Below, piece by piece: positions 18,335 to 27,135 of a stretch of DNA of 64,000 nt (position 1 is the first letter of the stretch; each line of letters begins with the position of its first letter). The notes under the pieces are model-generated. The model did no database searches. It was not told the DNA's origin and saw only the letters and a list, made by a program, of their open reading frames with translations. The translations under genes were made by a program, and so were the position numbers. The DNA is from Qipengyuania flava (GTDB lineage: Bacteria; Pseudomonadota; Alphaproteobacteria; Sphingomonadales; Sphingomonadaceae), in the NCBI RefSeq assembly GCF_011762005.1, contig NZ_JAASQU010000001.1, positions 62,001 through 126,000 of the forward strand. Direction: 5' to 3'.

Positions 18335-19387
18335 ATGCCGGCGAGGCTTGTCCAGATTTACCTGCCCGAAGACCAGGTCCCGAACCTGGAAACCATCCTC
18401 GGGCGCCACAGCAGGCGGTTCTGGCGCGAAACCGTGCCCGGCGAGCAGGAGAAATACACCTGCATCGTCCAGCAACGCTATACTGAACGCCTGCTTGCCG
18501 ATCTCGATGCGGCTTTCGGTAAGCTGCCGCAATTCTCCGCGCTGGTGTCCGAGCTGCAGGCGATCCTCCCGGTGGTCGAGGAAACGCCGGTCACCGAATT
18601 GCCGCTGTCGGCCGACCTGCCGACCCCCACCTGGCTCGAACGGTTCTTCAGCCGCGACCGGCTCAGCACCGACGAACTTTACGACGACATCGAAGAGAGC
18701 CTGCATCCAGGCCCGGCCTACCTGCTGACGGTCACGCTGTCGGCGATCATCGCCGGACTGGGGATGCGCAGCGGGCAGACCGCTGTGGTCATCGGCGCGA
18801 TGATCATCGCCCCGCTGCTCGGGCCGACGATGGGGCTGGCGCTGGCGGCGACGGTCGGCAATTGGAAGCTGGGGAAGCAGGCCGCCGCGACGCTCGCCAT
18901 CGGCTGCGTGCTCGCGGTGCTTTCGGGCGTCGTCCTCGGCATGACGGTGGCAATCGACCCGCTGGTCCCCGAACTGAAGAACCGCACGCTGGTCCAGCCC
19001 GCCGATATCGCGCTGGCGCTTGCCTGCGGCGCTGCGGGCGTGCTGGCTTTCAGTCGCGGCGCCTCGCTCGCGCTGGTCGGGGTGATGATCGCCGTCGCGC
19101 TGGTTCCGCCCCTGACCGCAGCAGGCATCTATACCGGTGCGGGCATTCCCGAAGCGGGCGCCAACGCGCTGTTCCTGTTCACCGTCAATCTCGTCTGCGT
19201 CAATGTAGCGGGGATCGCGATGTTCTTGTTCCAGGGCCTGCCGCCGACCAGCTGGCGGATGACCAGCGGGATCATGCTGGTGTGGGTGGTGCTGCTCATC
19301 CTGCTGATGTCGATGATGGCGGGGCGGATCTTCCTTGGCTTCGGCTCTTGGGACCTCGTTATGGACTACCTGACCGCCAGCCGCTGA
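18335..19387 (+). CDS. DUF389 (TIGR00341-type) membrane protein
   Basis: 350 residues. A soluble N-terminal domain (about 1-125) precedes a membrane domain of about six helices with the DUF389 hallmark AMIIAPLLGPTMG and a later ASLALVGVMIAVALVPP. The start at ATG 18335 gives PARLVQIYLPEDQ, a good family-like first strand. Function unknown in the literature I recall; 29 bases downstream of the small DESFPASDPP gene on the same strand. Confidence 0.88.
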   Translation: MPARLVQIYLPEDQVPNLETILGRHSRRFWRETVPGEQEKYTCIVQQRYTERLLADLDAAFGKLPQFSALVSELQAILPVVEETPVTELPLSADLPTPTWLERFFSRDRLSTDELYDDIEESLHPGPAYLLTVTLSAIIAGLGMRSGQTAVVIGAMIIAPLLGPTMGLALAATVGNWKLGKQAAATLAIGCVLAVLSGVVLGMTVAIDPLVPELKNRTLVQPADIALALACGAAGVLAFSRGASLALVGVMIAVALVPPLTAAGIYTGAGIPEAGANALFLFTVNLVCVNVAGIAMFLFQGLPPTSWRMTSGIMLVWVVLLILLMSMMAGRIFLGFGSWDLVMDYLTASR

Positions 19388-19514
19388 ACGTTGGGGATTG
19401 CCGCCGCGATAGCGCCCGGCGGCTGCGCTGCGCCCGTGTGGCACACTTGCCCGGGGGACCTCGCAGCGGACCAAAAAACCTAGGCCCGAAGGATTTCCCT
19501 GCTATCGGTGCGGG

Positions 19515-20600
19515 ATGACACCACGCCTCCATCCCCGGGAAGAAGAACGGCTGCGCGAACTGCGCCGGTACAATATCCTCGATACCGAGCGTGAACGCGA
19601 TTTCGACGATCTGGTCGAGATCGCGTCGCAGATCTGCGAGGTCCCGGTTTCGGTCGTCAATTTCATCGACGAGGGCCGGCAATGGTTCAAGGCGGAAGTC
19701 GGGCTGGGCGTACGCTCTACCCCGATCGAAACGAGCCTGTGCGGGCATGTGATCCTCGAAGGCGATTTCGTCGAGATCCCCGACACGCTGAAAGACGAGC
19801 GCATGGCCGACAACCCGCTGTGCACCGAAGAGCCCGGTTTCCGGTTCTACGCCGGCGCGGTGCTGCGGACCGAAAAGGGGCTGCCGCTGGGGACGCTGTG
19901 CGTGCTCGATCACAAGCCGCGCGCGCTCACGCCGCACCAGCGCCGCGTGCTCGAGGTGTTGTCCAAGCACGTGATGCGCGAACTCGAACTCCGGTTTGCG
20001 CTGGCGCAGGAACAGACGCTCCGGCGCGAGGTCGACCACCGGGTCAAGAACTCGCTCGCCTCGATCGGGGCACTGCTGTCGATGAAGGCGCAGCGGGCAA
20101 CCGACGAAGCGGTGCAGACCGCGCTCGAAGACGCCAGCATCCGTATCCGCTCGCTCCCGTCGCTGCATGCCGAACTACACGATCTGGCACAGGGCGAGCG
20201 GGTGGAGCTGCGCTCGCTGTTCGAACGGATCGAACGCGATCTGCGCCAGCTGCTGCCCGACGGAATCAGGCTGGTGATCGAGGTCGGCGACGACCGCGTC
20301 TCGCCCAGCCTCGCCAATGCGCTGCTGCTGATCGTGAACGAATTCGTGTCGAACAGCGTCAAGCACGGGCTGCAGGACCGCAGCGGATCGATCGCCATCG
20401 CCATCCGCGCGGGCGACGACGGCTGGTCGATCGCCTGCAGCGACGATGGCAGCGCCACCAGTGCGGATGCCGAACGCGCGGCGCTGGCCAAGGGGCTGGG
20501 CACGCGTGTCATCCAGTCGCTCGCCTCATCCTTCGGCGTGGCGCCCGACTGGAGCGCAAACGGGTCGGGGATGCACCTGAGGATCGACGCCGCGGCCTAG
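19515..20600 (+). CDS. GAF-domain sensor histidine kinase (HisKA_2/HWE type)
   Basis: 361-residue soluble kinase. Residues about 20-155 form a GAF domain (INFIDE-like FIDEGRQWFKA, SLCGHVI); the dimerisation helix has the phospho-accepting H175 in EVDHRVKNSLAS, the HisKA_2/HWE pattern; an HATPase follows with NALLLIVNEFVSNSVKHG and DDGS, then KGLGTRVIQSLA. No membrane segment, so it senses a cytoplasmic signal. No response regulator lies nearby; kinases of this type in alphaproteobacteria often feed the PhyR-NepR-EcfG general stress response, which is inference here. Confidence 0.9.
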   Translation: MTPRLHPREEERLRELRRYNILDTERERDFDDLVEIASQICEVPVSVVNFIDEGRQWFKAEVGLGVRSTPIETSLCGHVILEGDFVEIPDTLKDERMADNPLCTEEPGFRFYAGAVLRTEKGLPLGTLCVLDHKPRALTPHQRRVLEVLSKHVMRELELRFALAQEQTLRREVDHRVKNSLASIGALLSMKAQRATDEAVQTALEDASIRIRSLPSLHAELHDLAQGERVELRSLFERIERDLRQLLPDGIRLVIEVGDDRVSPSLANALLLIVNEFVSNSVKHGLQDRSGSIAIAIRAGDDGWSIACSDDGSATSADAERAALAKGLGTRVIQSLASSFGVAPDWSANGSGMHLRIDAAA

Positions 20601-20608
20601 GCGCGCTG

Positions 20609-21724
20609 CTATGCCGGCGGCGTTCGGAGACGTTCCACTGCCAGCATCGCGCGGGTCACGCCGACCGCGCGCAGCTCCCCGGGCCACGGCCCGCCGGTCG
20701 CGGCCGCTTCCACGGCCAGCGCCATGGCGGGCGAGGTCTGCAGGCCGAACCCGCCCTGTCCCGCCAGCCAGAAGAAGCCCGGCGCTTGCCGGTCGAAGTC
20801 CGCCACGGGCAGCCGGTCGGGGGCAAAGTTCCTGAGACCCGCCCATTTGCTCGCCAGCTGCCGGATCGTCAGCGTGGTCGCCTGTTCGACATTCCACGCC
20901 GCCAGCGCGACGTCTTCCTCTTCGGGCTGCGCGTCGCAGGGCGCGCTCGGGCCTTCGTCCATCGGGCTGGCGAGCAGCCGGCCATTGCCCTCGGGCTCGA
21001 GATAAAAGCCGGGGCCCACGGTCTTGGTGAAGGGCCAGTCGCGCACCGCGTGCTCGGTGTCGAAAGTGATCACCGTGCGCCGCAGCGGGGTGATGCCCAG
21101 CGGCGCGATACCGCCCAGCGCCGCGACCGGGTCGGCCCAGGCGCCCGCGGCATTGACCACCAAGCGTGCGCTGTAGCTTGCCCCCGGCGTATCGGCAGTC
21201 CAGCGCGCGCCCGCTCGCGCCAGCCGCTCCACCGGGGCGCCGTTCTCAAGCTTGCCGCCTTCGCCAAGCAGCGCCTTGCGATGCGCCTCGAGCATGGCAT
21301 GCGCGTCGAGCTTGCGCGCATGCCGGTCGAGCAGCGCGCCGCGGATGCCGCCGTCGCCCTCGCGCAGCACCGGGGTGAACGCACGCGCCTCGGCCGGCGT
21401 CAGTCGTTCGACGCGCGGCTCCCATTCGCGGTAATTGGCTTCCAGAGCGTCGAGCGCCGCTTCCTGTCCTTCAAGCGCGATGAACAGCGCGGGATGGGGC
21501 GTTGCCCTGGGTTCGGCCAGCAGCGGCATGCTCGCCGCGGTCAGTGCGCGCACCAGCCAGGCGTCCATGTCGAAATGCGCGAAGGCGGCGCTGCGGCCCG
21601 AGGAATGCACGCCGGGCCCGGCTTCGGCCTCGACCACCTGCGTGGTCCCGTGCCGTGCCAGCCGCGCAGCGGCGGACAGCCCCGCGATCCCGGCGCCCAC
21701 CACGAGGAAATCGACCTGTTTCAT
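20609..21724 (-). CDS. FAD-dependent D-amino-acid dehydrogenase, DauA-like
   Basis: 371 residues from ATG 21724. The N-terminus is an FAD Rossmann fold (FLVVGAGIAGLSAAARLARHG) with HSSGRSAAF just after, and the sequence follows D-arginine dehydrogenase (DauA) closely: RALTAAS, LVVNAAGAWADPVAALGG, FYLEPEG, EQATTLTIRQLASKWAGLRNF, and FFWLAGQGGFGLQTSPAMA. It likely oxidises D-amino acids to keto acids, passing electrons to quinone. Substrate is not certain. The frame extends upstream to 21868 but the extra is low-quality. Converges with the kinase gene and diverges from the reductase by 71 bases. Confidence 0.86.
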   Translation of the reverse strand: MKQVDFLVVGAGIAGLSAAARLARHGTTQVVEAEAGPGVHSSGRSAAFAHFDMDAWLVRALTAASMPLLAEPRATPHPALFIALEGQEAALDALEANYREWEPRVERLTPAEARAFTPVLREGDGGIRGALLDRHARKLDAHAMLEAHRKALLGEGGKLENGAPVERLARAGARWTADTPGASYSARLVVNAAGAWADPVAALGGIAPLGITPLRRTVITFDTEHAVRDWPFTKTVGPGFYLEPEGNGRLLASPMDEGPSAPCDAQPEEEDVALAAWNVEQATTLTIRQLASKWAGLRNFAPDRLPVADFDRQAPGFFWLAGQGGFGLQTSPAMALAVEAAATGGPWPGELRAVGVTRAMLAVERLRTPPA

Positions 21725-21795
21725 AGCGACTCCGTTGCCCGCTGCGGCCATTCTGCCTAGTCTCGCGCCTAGCAGAACAGCGGGGGCGCAGACAG

Positions 21796-22815
21796 ATGGC
21801 AATGACGATCCTGGTGACCGGGGGCACCGGCTATATCGGCGGCGAGGTGATCGAGCAGCTTCTGGCACGCGGGCACAGCGTCCACACCACGGTCCGCGAT
21901 GCTGCGAAGAGCGAACCGCGGCTGCGCGCGCGCTGGAGCGGTGCGGGTGAGCGGCTGAAGGTGTTCCAGGCCGATCTGCTCGATGATGCCGGCTGGGCCG
22001 AGGCCAATGCCGGCTGCGACGCGGTGGCGCATGTCGCCTCGCCGTTTCCGCTGGCGACGCCCCGGGACAAGGACGAGCTGGTGGTGCCTGCGCGCGAGGG
22101 CACGCTGCGCGCGCTCGAATTCGCGCACCGCGCGGGCATTTCGCGCTTCGTGCAAACCAGCAGCGCGGCGGCGATCGCCTATGGCCAGCCGCACAAGGAC
22201 CATTTCACCCATCTCGACTGGACCGATCTGACCGCGGGCGTGCCGCCCTATATCGAAAGCAAGACCGTGGCCGAGCGGGCGGCGCGCGACTGGGTTGCGC
22301 TGCATGCGCCCGAGATGATTTTCTGTTCGGTCAATCCGGTCGCGGTGTTCGGACCCGTCCATGACGACGATATGTCGACCAGCGTCGAACTGGTGAAGAA
22401 GATCATCGACGGGTCGATCCCGCTGATCCCCGACATGGGCATTTGCGTCACCGATGTGCGCGATGTCGCCGAAGCGCATGTCCGCGCGATCGAGGCACCG
22501 GCCGAGACAGTGCGGGGCGAGCGCTTCCCGACCAGCGAGAAGTTTCTCTGGCTGCGCGAAATGGCCGATGTCATCCGCCAACGCGCGCCCGAACATGCGG
22601 GCCGGGTGCCGCGCCGCGCCATGCCCGACTGGCTGGTCCGGCTGCTCGCGCTGTTTCTTGACGAGATGAAGCAGATCAAGGGCGAGCTGGGCAATGTCCG
22701 CGACGTCTCGGGCAAGCATACCGAAGAGGTGCTCGGCTTCACCTTCATTCCCGCCGAACAGACGCTCGAGGATACGGTGCGCAGCCTCGTGGCTAAGGGG
22801 ATCGTCAAGGGGTGA
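21796..22815 (+). CDS. NAD(P)-dependent epimerase/reductase (extended SDR)
   Basis: 339 residues. N-terminal VTGGTGYIGGEVIEQLLARGHSV is the extended-SDR nucleotide motif; the active-site pair is in PYIESKTVAE (YxxxK), with TSSAAAI before it. The pattern matches dihydroflavonol-4-reductase/cinnamoyl-CoA-reductase-like bacterial enzymes. Substrate unknown. ATG 21796 or 21802 may be the start. Ends before a GC-rich hairpin at 22816-22855. Confidence 0.88.
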   Translation: MAMTILVTGGTGYIGGEVIEQLLARGHSVHTTVRDAAKSEPRLRARWSGAGERLKVFQADLLDDAGWAEANAGCDAVAHVASPFPLATPRDKDELVVPAREGTLRALEFAHRAGISRFVQTSSAAAIAYGQPHKDHFTHLDWTDLTAGVPPYIESKTVAERAARDWVALHAPEMIFCSVNPVAVFGPVHDDDMSTSVELVKKIIDGSIPLIPDMGICVTDVRDVAEAHVRAIEAPAETVRGERFPTSEKFLWLREMADVIRQRAPEHAGRVPRRAMPDWLVRLLALFLDEMKQIKGELGNVRDVSGKHTEEVLGFTFIPAEQTLEDTVRSLVAKGIVKG

Positions 22816-22855
22816 GGGGCACGCCCCGGGCAGGTGCATTGCCAGCCCGTGCCCC
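22816..22855 (+). terminator. GC-rich hairpin between the SDR gene and tspO
   Basis: An 8-bp outer stem GGGGCACG (22816-22823) and CGTGCCCC (22848-22855) encloses a GGGC/GCCC inner stem. It starts immediately after the SDR stop codon. There is no T-run, so termination would have to be Rho-assisted or weak. Confidence 0.45.
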
Positions 22856-22900
22856 GCTCGGCAAAAGACGCATGAAACGAATCGGATACGGGAAATCCAC

Positions 22901-23449
22901 ATGAACATGTTGGCGTCGCGCGGGCAGCTGCGCGCAAGTTTCATTCGTTGGGCGTTGTTTACCGTCCCGCTGTGCGTGCTGCTCGGCTTCTTGGCCGGCC
23001 AAACGGGCAGCCCCGACACCGCGTGGTTCCAGTCGCTCGCCAAGCCGGACATCTATCCGGAGCCGAAGTGGTTCGGCATCGTGTGGACGATTCTCTACGT
23101 CATGATCGGCTTTGCGCTGGCGCTGGTCGCATCCGCCTGGGGCGCGCGTGGGCGCACCGCCGCGCTGTGGGTCTTCGCGGTGCATTTCGCGCTCAATCTC
23201 GCGTGGAGCTACGTGTTCTTCGGCGCGCAGCAGATCACCGGCGCGCTGGTGCTGCTGGTTGCGATCGTGCTGACGCTGCTGGTGGTGATCGCGCTGTTCT
23301 GGCGCGTCCGCCGGCTCGCGGGCCTGCTGCTGCTGCCTTACCTCGCCTGGGTCTGCTTCGCGACCGCACTCAACTACCAGTTCCTCCAGCTCAATCCCGA
23401 TGCCGATGGCGGAAGCCCGGATGGCGCGGTCGAGCGGGTGCGGATCTAG
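22901..23449 (+). CDS. tspO: TspO/MBR family tryptophan-rich sensory protein
   Basis: 182 residues with five hydrophobic helices. TspO hallmarks are present: FQSLAKPDIYPEPKWFGIVWTILYVMIGFALALV (Pro/Trp-rich loop 1 into helix 2), HFALNLAWSYVFFGAQ and the terminal ALNYQFLQLN. These proteins bind porphyrins and related ligands; in photosynthetic alphaproteobacteria TspO modulates pigment genes. ATG 22901 follows GGGAAATCCAC. Confidence 0.93.
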   Translation: MNMLASRGQLRASFIRWALFTVPLCVLLGFLAGQTGSPDTAWFQSLAKPDIYPEPKWFGIVWTILYVMIGFALALVASAWGARGRTAALWVFAVHFALNLAWSYVFFGAQQITGALVLLVAIVLTLLVVIALFWRVRRLAGLLLLPYLAWVCFATALNYQFLQLNPDADGGSPDGAVERVRI

Positions 23450-23770
23450 GGGAGAGATTTTGGTTTTTCGAACCCGCATCCGCGGGTTCGTCCTCGGGGC
23501 TGTTCCTCCGTCGCTTCGCTCCTACGGGCCCCTGCGGGCGGGCGGTCGCCCTTGCCTCGCCTTCGGCTCGGATACCAACGCCACCATGCTGAAGTAGCGC
23601 TGGTCCCGTCTGCGACAGCGGACGGCAAGCGCGCCCGCGCGCCCGCAGCGACGCGACCTTCAGGTCGCATGAGCGAGGATAGCCTAAGGCCGCGAACGCG
23701 GCCGCCGGCGCTTGAGGCTCAACAAACGAGCACTCTAGACAAAAACCCCATCCCGTCCCATCTGGATGGG
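23450..23770. repeat. 321-base intergenic stretch of short palindromes
   Basis: No gene seen. Palindromes in order: a 9-bp stem with a 4-base loop at 23469-23490 (CGAACCCGC/GCGGGTTCG), a 7-bp stem at 23653-23668 (GCGACCT/AGGTCGC), a 16-base palindrome at 23688-23703 (GGCCGCG-AA-CGCGGCC), and CCCATC/GATGGG abutting the next ATG at 23757-23770. The stretch from the first stem to about 23570 looks like dispersed intergenic repeat sequence (CTTCGCTCC, CCTTCGGCTCGG motifs). A whole-genome self-comparison would decide. Confidence 0.5.
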
Positions 23771-24016
23771 ATGCAGTCACAGAACCCGCTCATCGCCGAT
23801 TTCGTCAAACTCGCCAATTCGGCGGCCGGAACGCTGGCCGGAATGAGCCGCGAGGCGCGCGACGCCGCCCGCGAGCGCGCCAGGGAAACCTTCGGCGGAA
23901 TGGATTTCGTCAGCCGCGAGGAATTCGACGCGGTCAAGACCATGGCCGGCAAGGCGCGCGAGGAAGCCGAAGATTTGAAGGCGCGCGTCGCGGCGCTGGA
24001 AGCCAAGATCAAGTAG
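23771..24016 (+). CDS. ubiK: UbiK family accessory factor (BMFP domain)
   Basis: 81 residues. N-terminal helix MQSQNPLIADFVKLANSAAG and C-terminal coiled coil (FVSREEFDAVKTMAGK, then EEAEDLKARVAALEAKIK) define the BMFP/YqiC (UbiK) family, membrane-binding coiled-coil proteins that assist ubiquinone synthesis. ATG 23771 sits directly behind the CCCATC/GATGGG hairpin whose 3' arm (GGATGGG) is the only Shine-Dalgarno-like sequence, so folding could limit initiation. Confidence 0.85.
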   Translation: MQSQNPLIADFVKLANSAAGTLAGMSREARDAARERARETFGGMDFVSREEFDAVKTMAGKAREEAEDLKARVAALEAKIK

Positions 24017-24167
24017 GGTTTTGGCCGCGCGGGGGTCTGCGTGCAGAGAGCTTATCTAGGCCCCTGCGCAGGCGGGGGCCCAACTGACATCGAAGCCCGC
24101 GATACGTCTCGCTGAATGTCGCCCCCGCCGTCTTCGCAGGATCGACGCAAGCGGCTAAGGACGCCCC

Positions 24168-24767
24168 ATGCAGCTGACCGCTCCCGCCATTCTGCTTGCC
24201 GCGCGTGCGCATGGCGAGACGGCGGTCATCGCGCGGATGCTGACCGAGCAGCACGGCATGGTCGCGGCCTATGTGGCGGGCGGGCGCGGGCGCCAGCTGC
24301 GTCCGGTGGTGATCCCGGGCAATGTCGTGCAGACGGAAATCCGCGCCAAGTCGGACAGTCAGCTGCCTTTCGCGCGGCTCGAACTCGTCACCAGTCGCGG
24401 CCCCTGGCTGGGCGAGCCGTTGCCCGCCGCGGCGATCGCCTGGGCCACTGCGCTCACCGCCAGTGCGCTACCCGAACGCAATCCCTATCCATCGCTTCAC
24501 GCCGCGCTTGGCGGGTTGCTCGACGCGATCTGCTCGGCAGGCGCCGCGCGCGACTGGGTCGCCGCGCTCGCGCTCTACGAAGCGCTGCTGCTGCGTGAAC
24601 TCGGCTATGGCGGCCAGCGGCCAGAGATAGCGGACCTTGGCCAGGCCTTGGAAATTCTCGACCGGCAGGAGCCGCTTATCGGGCGCTACCTGCTTGCCGA
24701 TACCCGCGCCGACGTCCTAGCTGCACGGCATCTCCTCAGGCAGCGGCTGGCGCGGATGATATCCTAG
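24168..24767 (+). CDS. recO: DNA repair protein RecO
   Basis: 199 residues, somewhat shorter than the ~240 of E. coli RecO. The N-terminal OB-fold shows PAILLAARAHGETAVIARMLTEQHGM, then GGRGRQLRPVVIPGNVVQ, and the helical C-terminal domain contains ALALYEALLLRELGYG. RecO anneals SSB-coated strands and, with RecR, loads RecA at gaps. There is a single cysteine and no CxxC zinc pair, so the zinc finger of some RecO proteins is absent. ATG 24168; leuB follows after a repeat pair. Confidence 0.9.
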   Translation: MQLTAPAILLAARAHGETAVIARMLTEQHGMVAAYVAGGRGRQLRPVVIPGNVVQTEIRAKSDSQLPFARLELVTSRGPWLGEPLPAAAIAWATALTASALPERNPYPSLHAALGGLLDAICSAGAARDWVAALALYEALLLRELGYGGQRPEIADLGQALEILDRQEPLIGRYLLADTRADVLAARHLLRQRLARMIS

Positions 24768-24775
24768 GCCAGCCT

Positions 24776-24852
24776 TTGCGAGGAGCCGATGGCGACGCGG
24801 CAATCCAGCCAGTGCAGGACTGGATTGCCTCGCTCCGCTCGCAATGACTGGA
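24776..24852. repeat. Paired palindromic repeat, set A (upstream of leuB)
   Basis: Two inverted units. Unit A1 (24776-24808) reads TTGCGAGGAGC ... GCAATCCAG; unit A2 (24820-24852) reads CTGGATTGC ... GCAATGACTGG, so the GCAATCCAG ends face inward, separated by 11 bases. Both are forms of the widely dispersed CATTGCGAGG/GCAATCCAG intergenic element. The pair fills almost all of the recO-leuB gap and ends 3 bases before the leuB ATG. Confidence 0.85.
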
Positions 24853-24855
24853 TGA

Positions 24856-25926
24856 ATGATGAAGATCGCAATTTTTGCCGGAGACGGAATCGGCCCCGAA
24901 GTGACCGCGCAGGCGCGCCGCGTGCTCGAAACGCTGGCGCTGCCCGGCCTGACGCTGTTCGAGGGCGATGTGGGTGCCGCTGCCTATCGCCGCCACGGTC
25001 ATCCGCTGCCGCCTGAAACGCTCGAGATGGCGCGCGCCGCCGATGCGGTGCTGTTCGGCGCGGTGGGCGATTTTTCCTGCGACGACTTGCCGCGAGCGCT
25101 CCGCCCCGAGCAGGCAATCCTCGGCCTGCGCAGCGAATTGGGCCTGTTCGCCAATCTGCGCCCCGCGTCGGGCTTCCCCGGGCTCGAACACCTGTCCTCG
25201 CTCAAGCCCGACGTCGCGCGCAGCATCGACCTGCTGGTGGTGCGCGAATTGAATGGCGACGTCTATTTCGGTGACAAGGGCGAGCGCGACAGCGATGGCG
25301 GACGCGAGGGGTGGGACGCGATGTCCTATAACGAGGCCGAGGTGCGCCGCATTGCGCACACCGGCTTCCGCGCGGCGATGGGGCGCGGCAAGCGGCTTAC
25401 AAGTGTCGACAAGGCCAATGTCCTCGAAACCAGCCGCATCTGGCGAGAGACCGTGATCGAGGTGGCGAAGGACTATCCCGAGGTCGAGCTCGAGCACATG
25501 TATGTCGACAATGCCGCGATGCAGCTGGTCAAATCGCCCGGTCAGTTCGACACCATCGTCACCGGCAATCTGTTCGGGGACATCCTGTCCGACCAGGCCA
25601 GTGCCTGCGTCGGTTCGATCGGCCTGCTGGCCAGTGCCTCGCTGGGCGAGCGCCAGACCGGATACGGGACCTTCGGACTCTACGAGCCGATCCATGGCAG
25701 CGCGCCCGATATTGCCGGGCAGGGCAAGGCCAACCCGGTAGCCGCCGTGCTCAGCCTTGCCATGCTGCTGCGGCATTCATTGGGGCGCGACGAGGATGCC
25801 GTGCGGATCGAGCGCGCGGTAGAGGCCATCCTTGCCGATGGCGTGTTCGGCGGCGACCTCGGCGGCGACGCCTCTACGCAAGAGATCGGCGACGCGATTG
25901 TTAGGAAGATCGTAACCATATCTTGA
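24856..25926 (+). CDS. leuB: 3-isopropylmalate dehydrogenase
   Basis: NAD-dependent oxidative decarboxylase of leucine biosynthesis. 356 residues. IFAGDGIGPEV start, LGLFANLRPA, VVRELNGDVYFGDKG (loop contacting the substrate gamma-moiety), SVDKANVLETSRIWRE with the catalytic Lys, and the metal-binding NLFGDILSD with its Asp pair, then EPIHGSAPDIAGQGKANP. The leader is almost entirely repeat sequence, so the ribosome binding site (GGATGAATG) derives from the repeat end; ATG at 24856 or 24859. Confidence 0.96.
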   Translation: MMKIAIFAGDGIGPEVTAQARRVLETLALPGLTLFEGDVGAAAYRRHGHPLPPETLEMARAADAVLFGAVGDFSCDDLPRALRPEQAILGLRSELGLFANLRPASGFPGLEHLSSLKPDVARSIDLLVVRELNGDVYFGDKGERDSDGGREGWDAMSYNEAEVRRIAHTGFRAAMGRGKRLTSVDKANVLETSRIWRETVIEVAKDYPEVELEHMYVDNAAMQLVKSPGQFDTIVTGNLFGDILSDQASACVGSIGLLASASLGERQTGYGTFGLYEPIHGSAPDIAGQGKANPVAAVLSLAMLLRHSLGRDEDAVRIERAVEAILADGVFGGDLGGDASTQEIGDAIVRKIVTIS

Positions 25927-25952
25927 GGATTGGCGCATAACCGGTTCATGCA

Positions 25953-27101
25953 ATGGACATGACACCGCAGACGCACCCCGATCCGGCCTTTGCAACCGCA
26001 GTCGAACCCCGGCCGCTGGAGCTGGCGATCATCCTGCCCACGCTCAACGAGCGCGACAATCTCGCCCCGCTGGTGGAGCGGATCGAAGGCGCTCTGGGCG
26101 CGTCGGGCTGGGAAGTGCTGGTTGTCGACGACAATTCCGCCGATGGCACAAGCGACGAGGCCCGCCGCCTGTCGCTATCCGACCCGCGCGTGCGCGTACT
26201 GCAGCGGATCGGCCGCCGCGGGCTGTCGAGCGCGGCGATCGAGGGTTTCTGCGCCACCGCTGCGCCCTATGTCGCGGTAATGGATGCCGACCACCAGCAT
26301 GATCCCAAGCTGCTGGTCGACATGCTCGCGGCTGTGAAGGGCGGCGAGGCCGAGGTCGCGGTCGCCAGCCGTTTTGCCGAGGGCGCGAGCATGGAGGAAT
26401 GGGGCCGCCCCGACCGCGAGAAGCTGTCGAGCGTCGCCAACATGCTCGCGCGCAAGCTCACCGGGGTCGAATTGAGCGACCCGATGAGCGGCTTCTTCCT
26501 CTTGCCCGGCGCAACCGCGCGTGCGCTGGTGCCCAATCTTTCGGGCATCGGCTTCAAGATCCTGCTCGACCTGCTCGCCACTTCCGAAACACCGCTCAAG
26601 GTGAAGGACTTCCCGATGAATTTCTCCGCCCGCCGCTCCGGCGAAAGCAAGCTCGACCGCGCGATCGCACTCGATTTCCTCGCCGGTCTCTACGACAAGA
26701 GCTTCGGCCGCATCATCCCGACGCGCTTCGCGCTGTTCGGCACGGTCGGGGCGCTCGGCGTGCTGGTGCACATGGCGATCCTCTATGCTTTCATGCTGGT
26801 CGCGGGGACCAATTTCGGCTGGAGCCAGGCGGTCGCGACCTTCGGCGCGATGACCTTCAACTTCTGGCTCAACAATTTCCTCACCTACCGCGACCGTCGC
26901 CTGAAAGAGGCAGACCGCGTGTTCTGGGGCTGGCTCAGTTTCATCGCCGCCTGTTCTATCGGCGCCTTCGCCAATGTCGCGGTGGCCACCACGCTCAACG
27001 ACCGGGGCCTGCACGAAGTGCTCGCCGCGCTGGTCGGCATCGGGATCGGCTCGGTGTGGAACTACGCGCTGTCGAGCCGCTTCGTCTGGGGCAGGTATTG
27101 A
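25953..27101 (+). CDS. Polyprenol-phosphate glycosyltransferase (GT2) fused to GtrA
   Basis: 382 residues. Residues about 22-240 form a GT2 domain (IILPTLNERDNLAPLVERI, VVDDNSADGTS, the DxD at MDADHQHDP, then PMSGFFLL) of the dolichol-phosphate-mannose synthase type. Residues about 245-382 are a four-helix GtrA domain (RFALFGTVGALGVLVHMAILY, FNFWLNNFLTYRDRR, NYALSSRFVWG). The enzyme probably charges undecaprenyl-phosphate and helps flip the lipid sugar; the nearby GT39-type protein could consume it. Confidence 0.92.
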   Translation: MDMTPQTHPDPAFATAVEPRPLELAIILPTLNERDNLAPLVERIEGALGASGWEVLVVDDNSADGTSDEARRLSLSDPRVRVLQRIGRRGLSSAAIEGFCATAAPYVAVMDADHQHDPKLLVDMLAAVKGGEAEVAVASRFAEGASMEEWGRPDREKLSSVANMLARKLTGVELSDPMSGFFLLPGATARALVPNLSGIGFKILLDLLATSETPLKVKDFPMNFSARRSGESKLDRAIALDFLAGLYDKSFGRIIPTRFALFGTVGALGVLVHMAILYAFMLVAGTNFGWSQAVATFGAMTFNFWLNNFLTYRDRRLKEADRVFWGWLSFIAACSIGAFANVAVATTLNDRGLHEVLAALVGIGIGSVWNYALSSRFVWGRY

Positions 27102-27135
27102 GGGATAGCTTGACGCTAGTAAGCGCCTGATAGCC

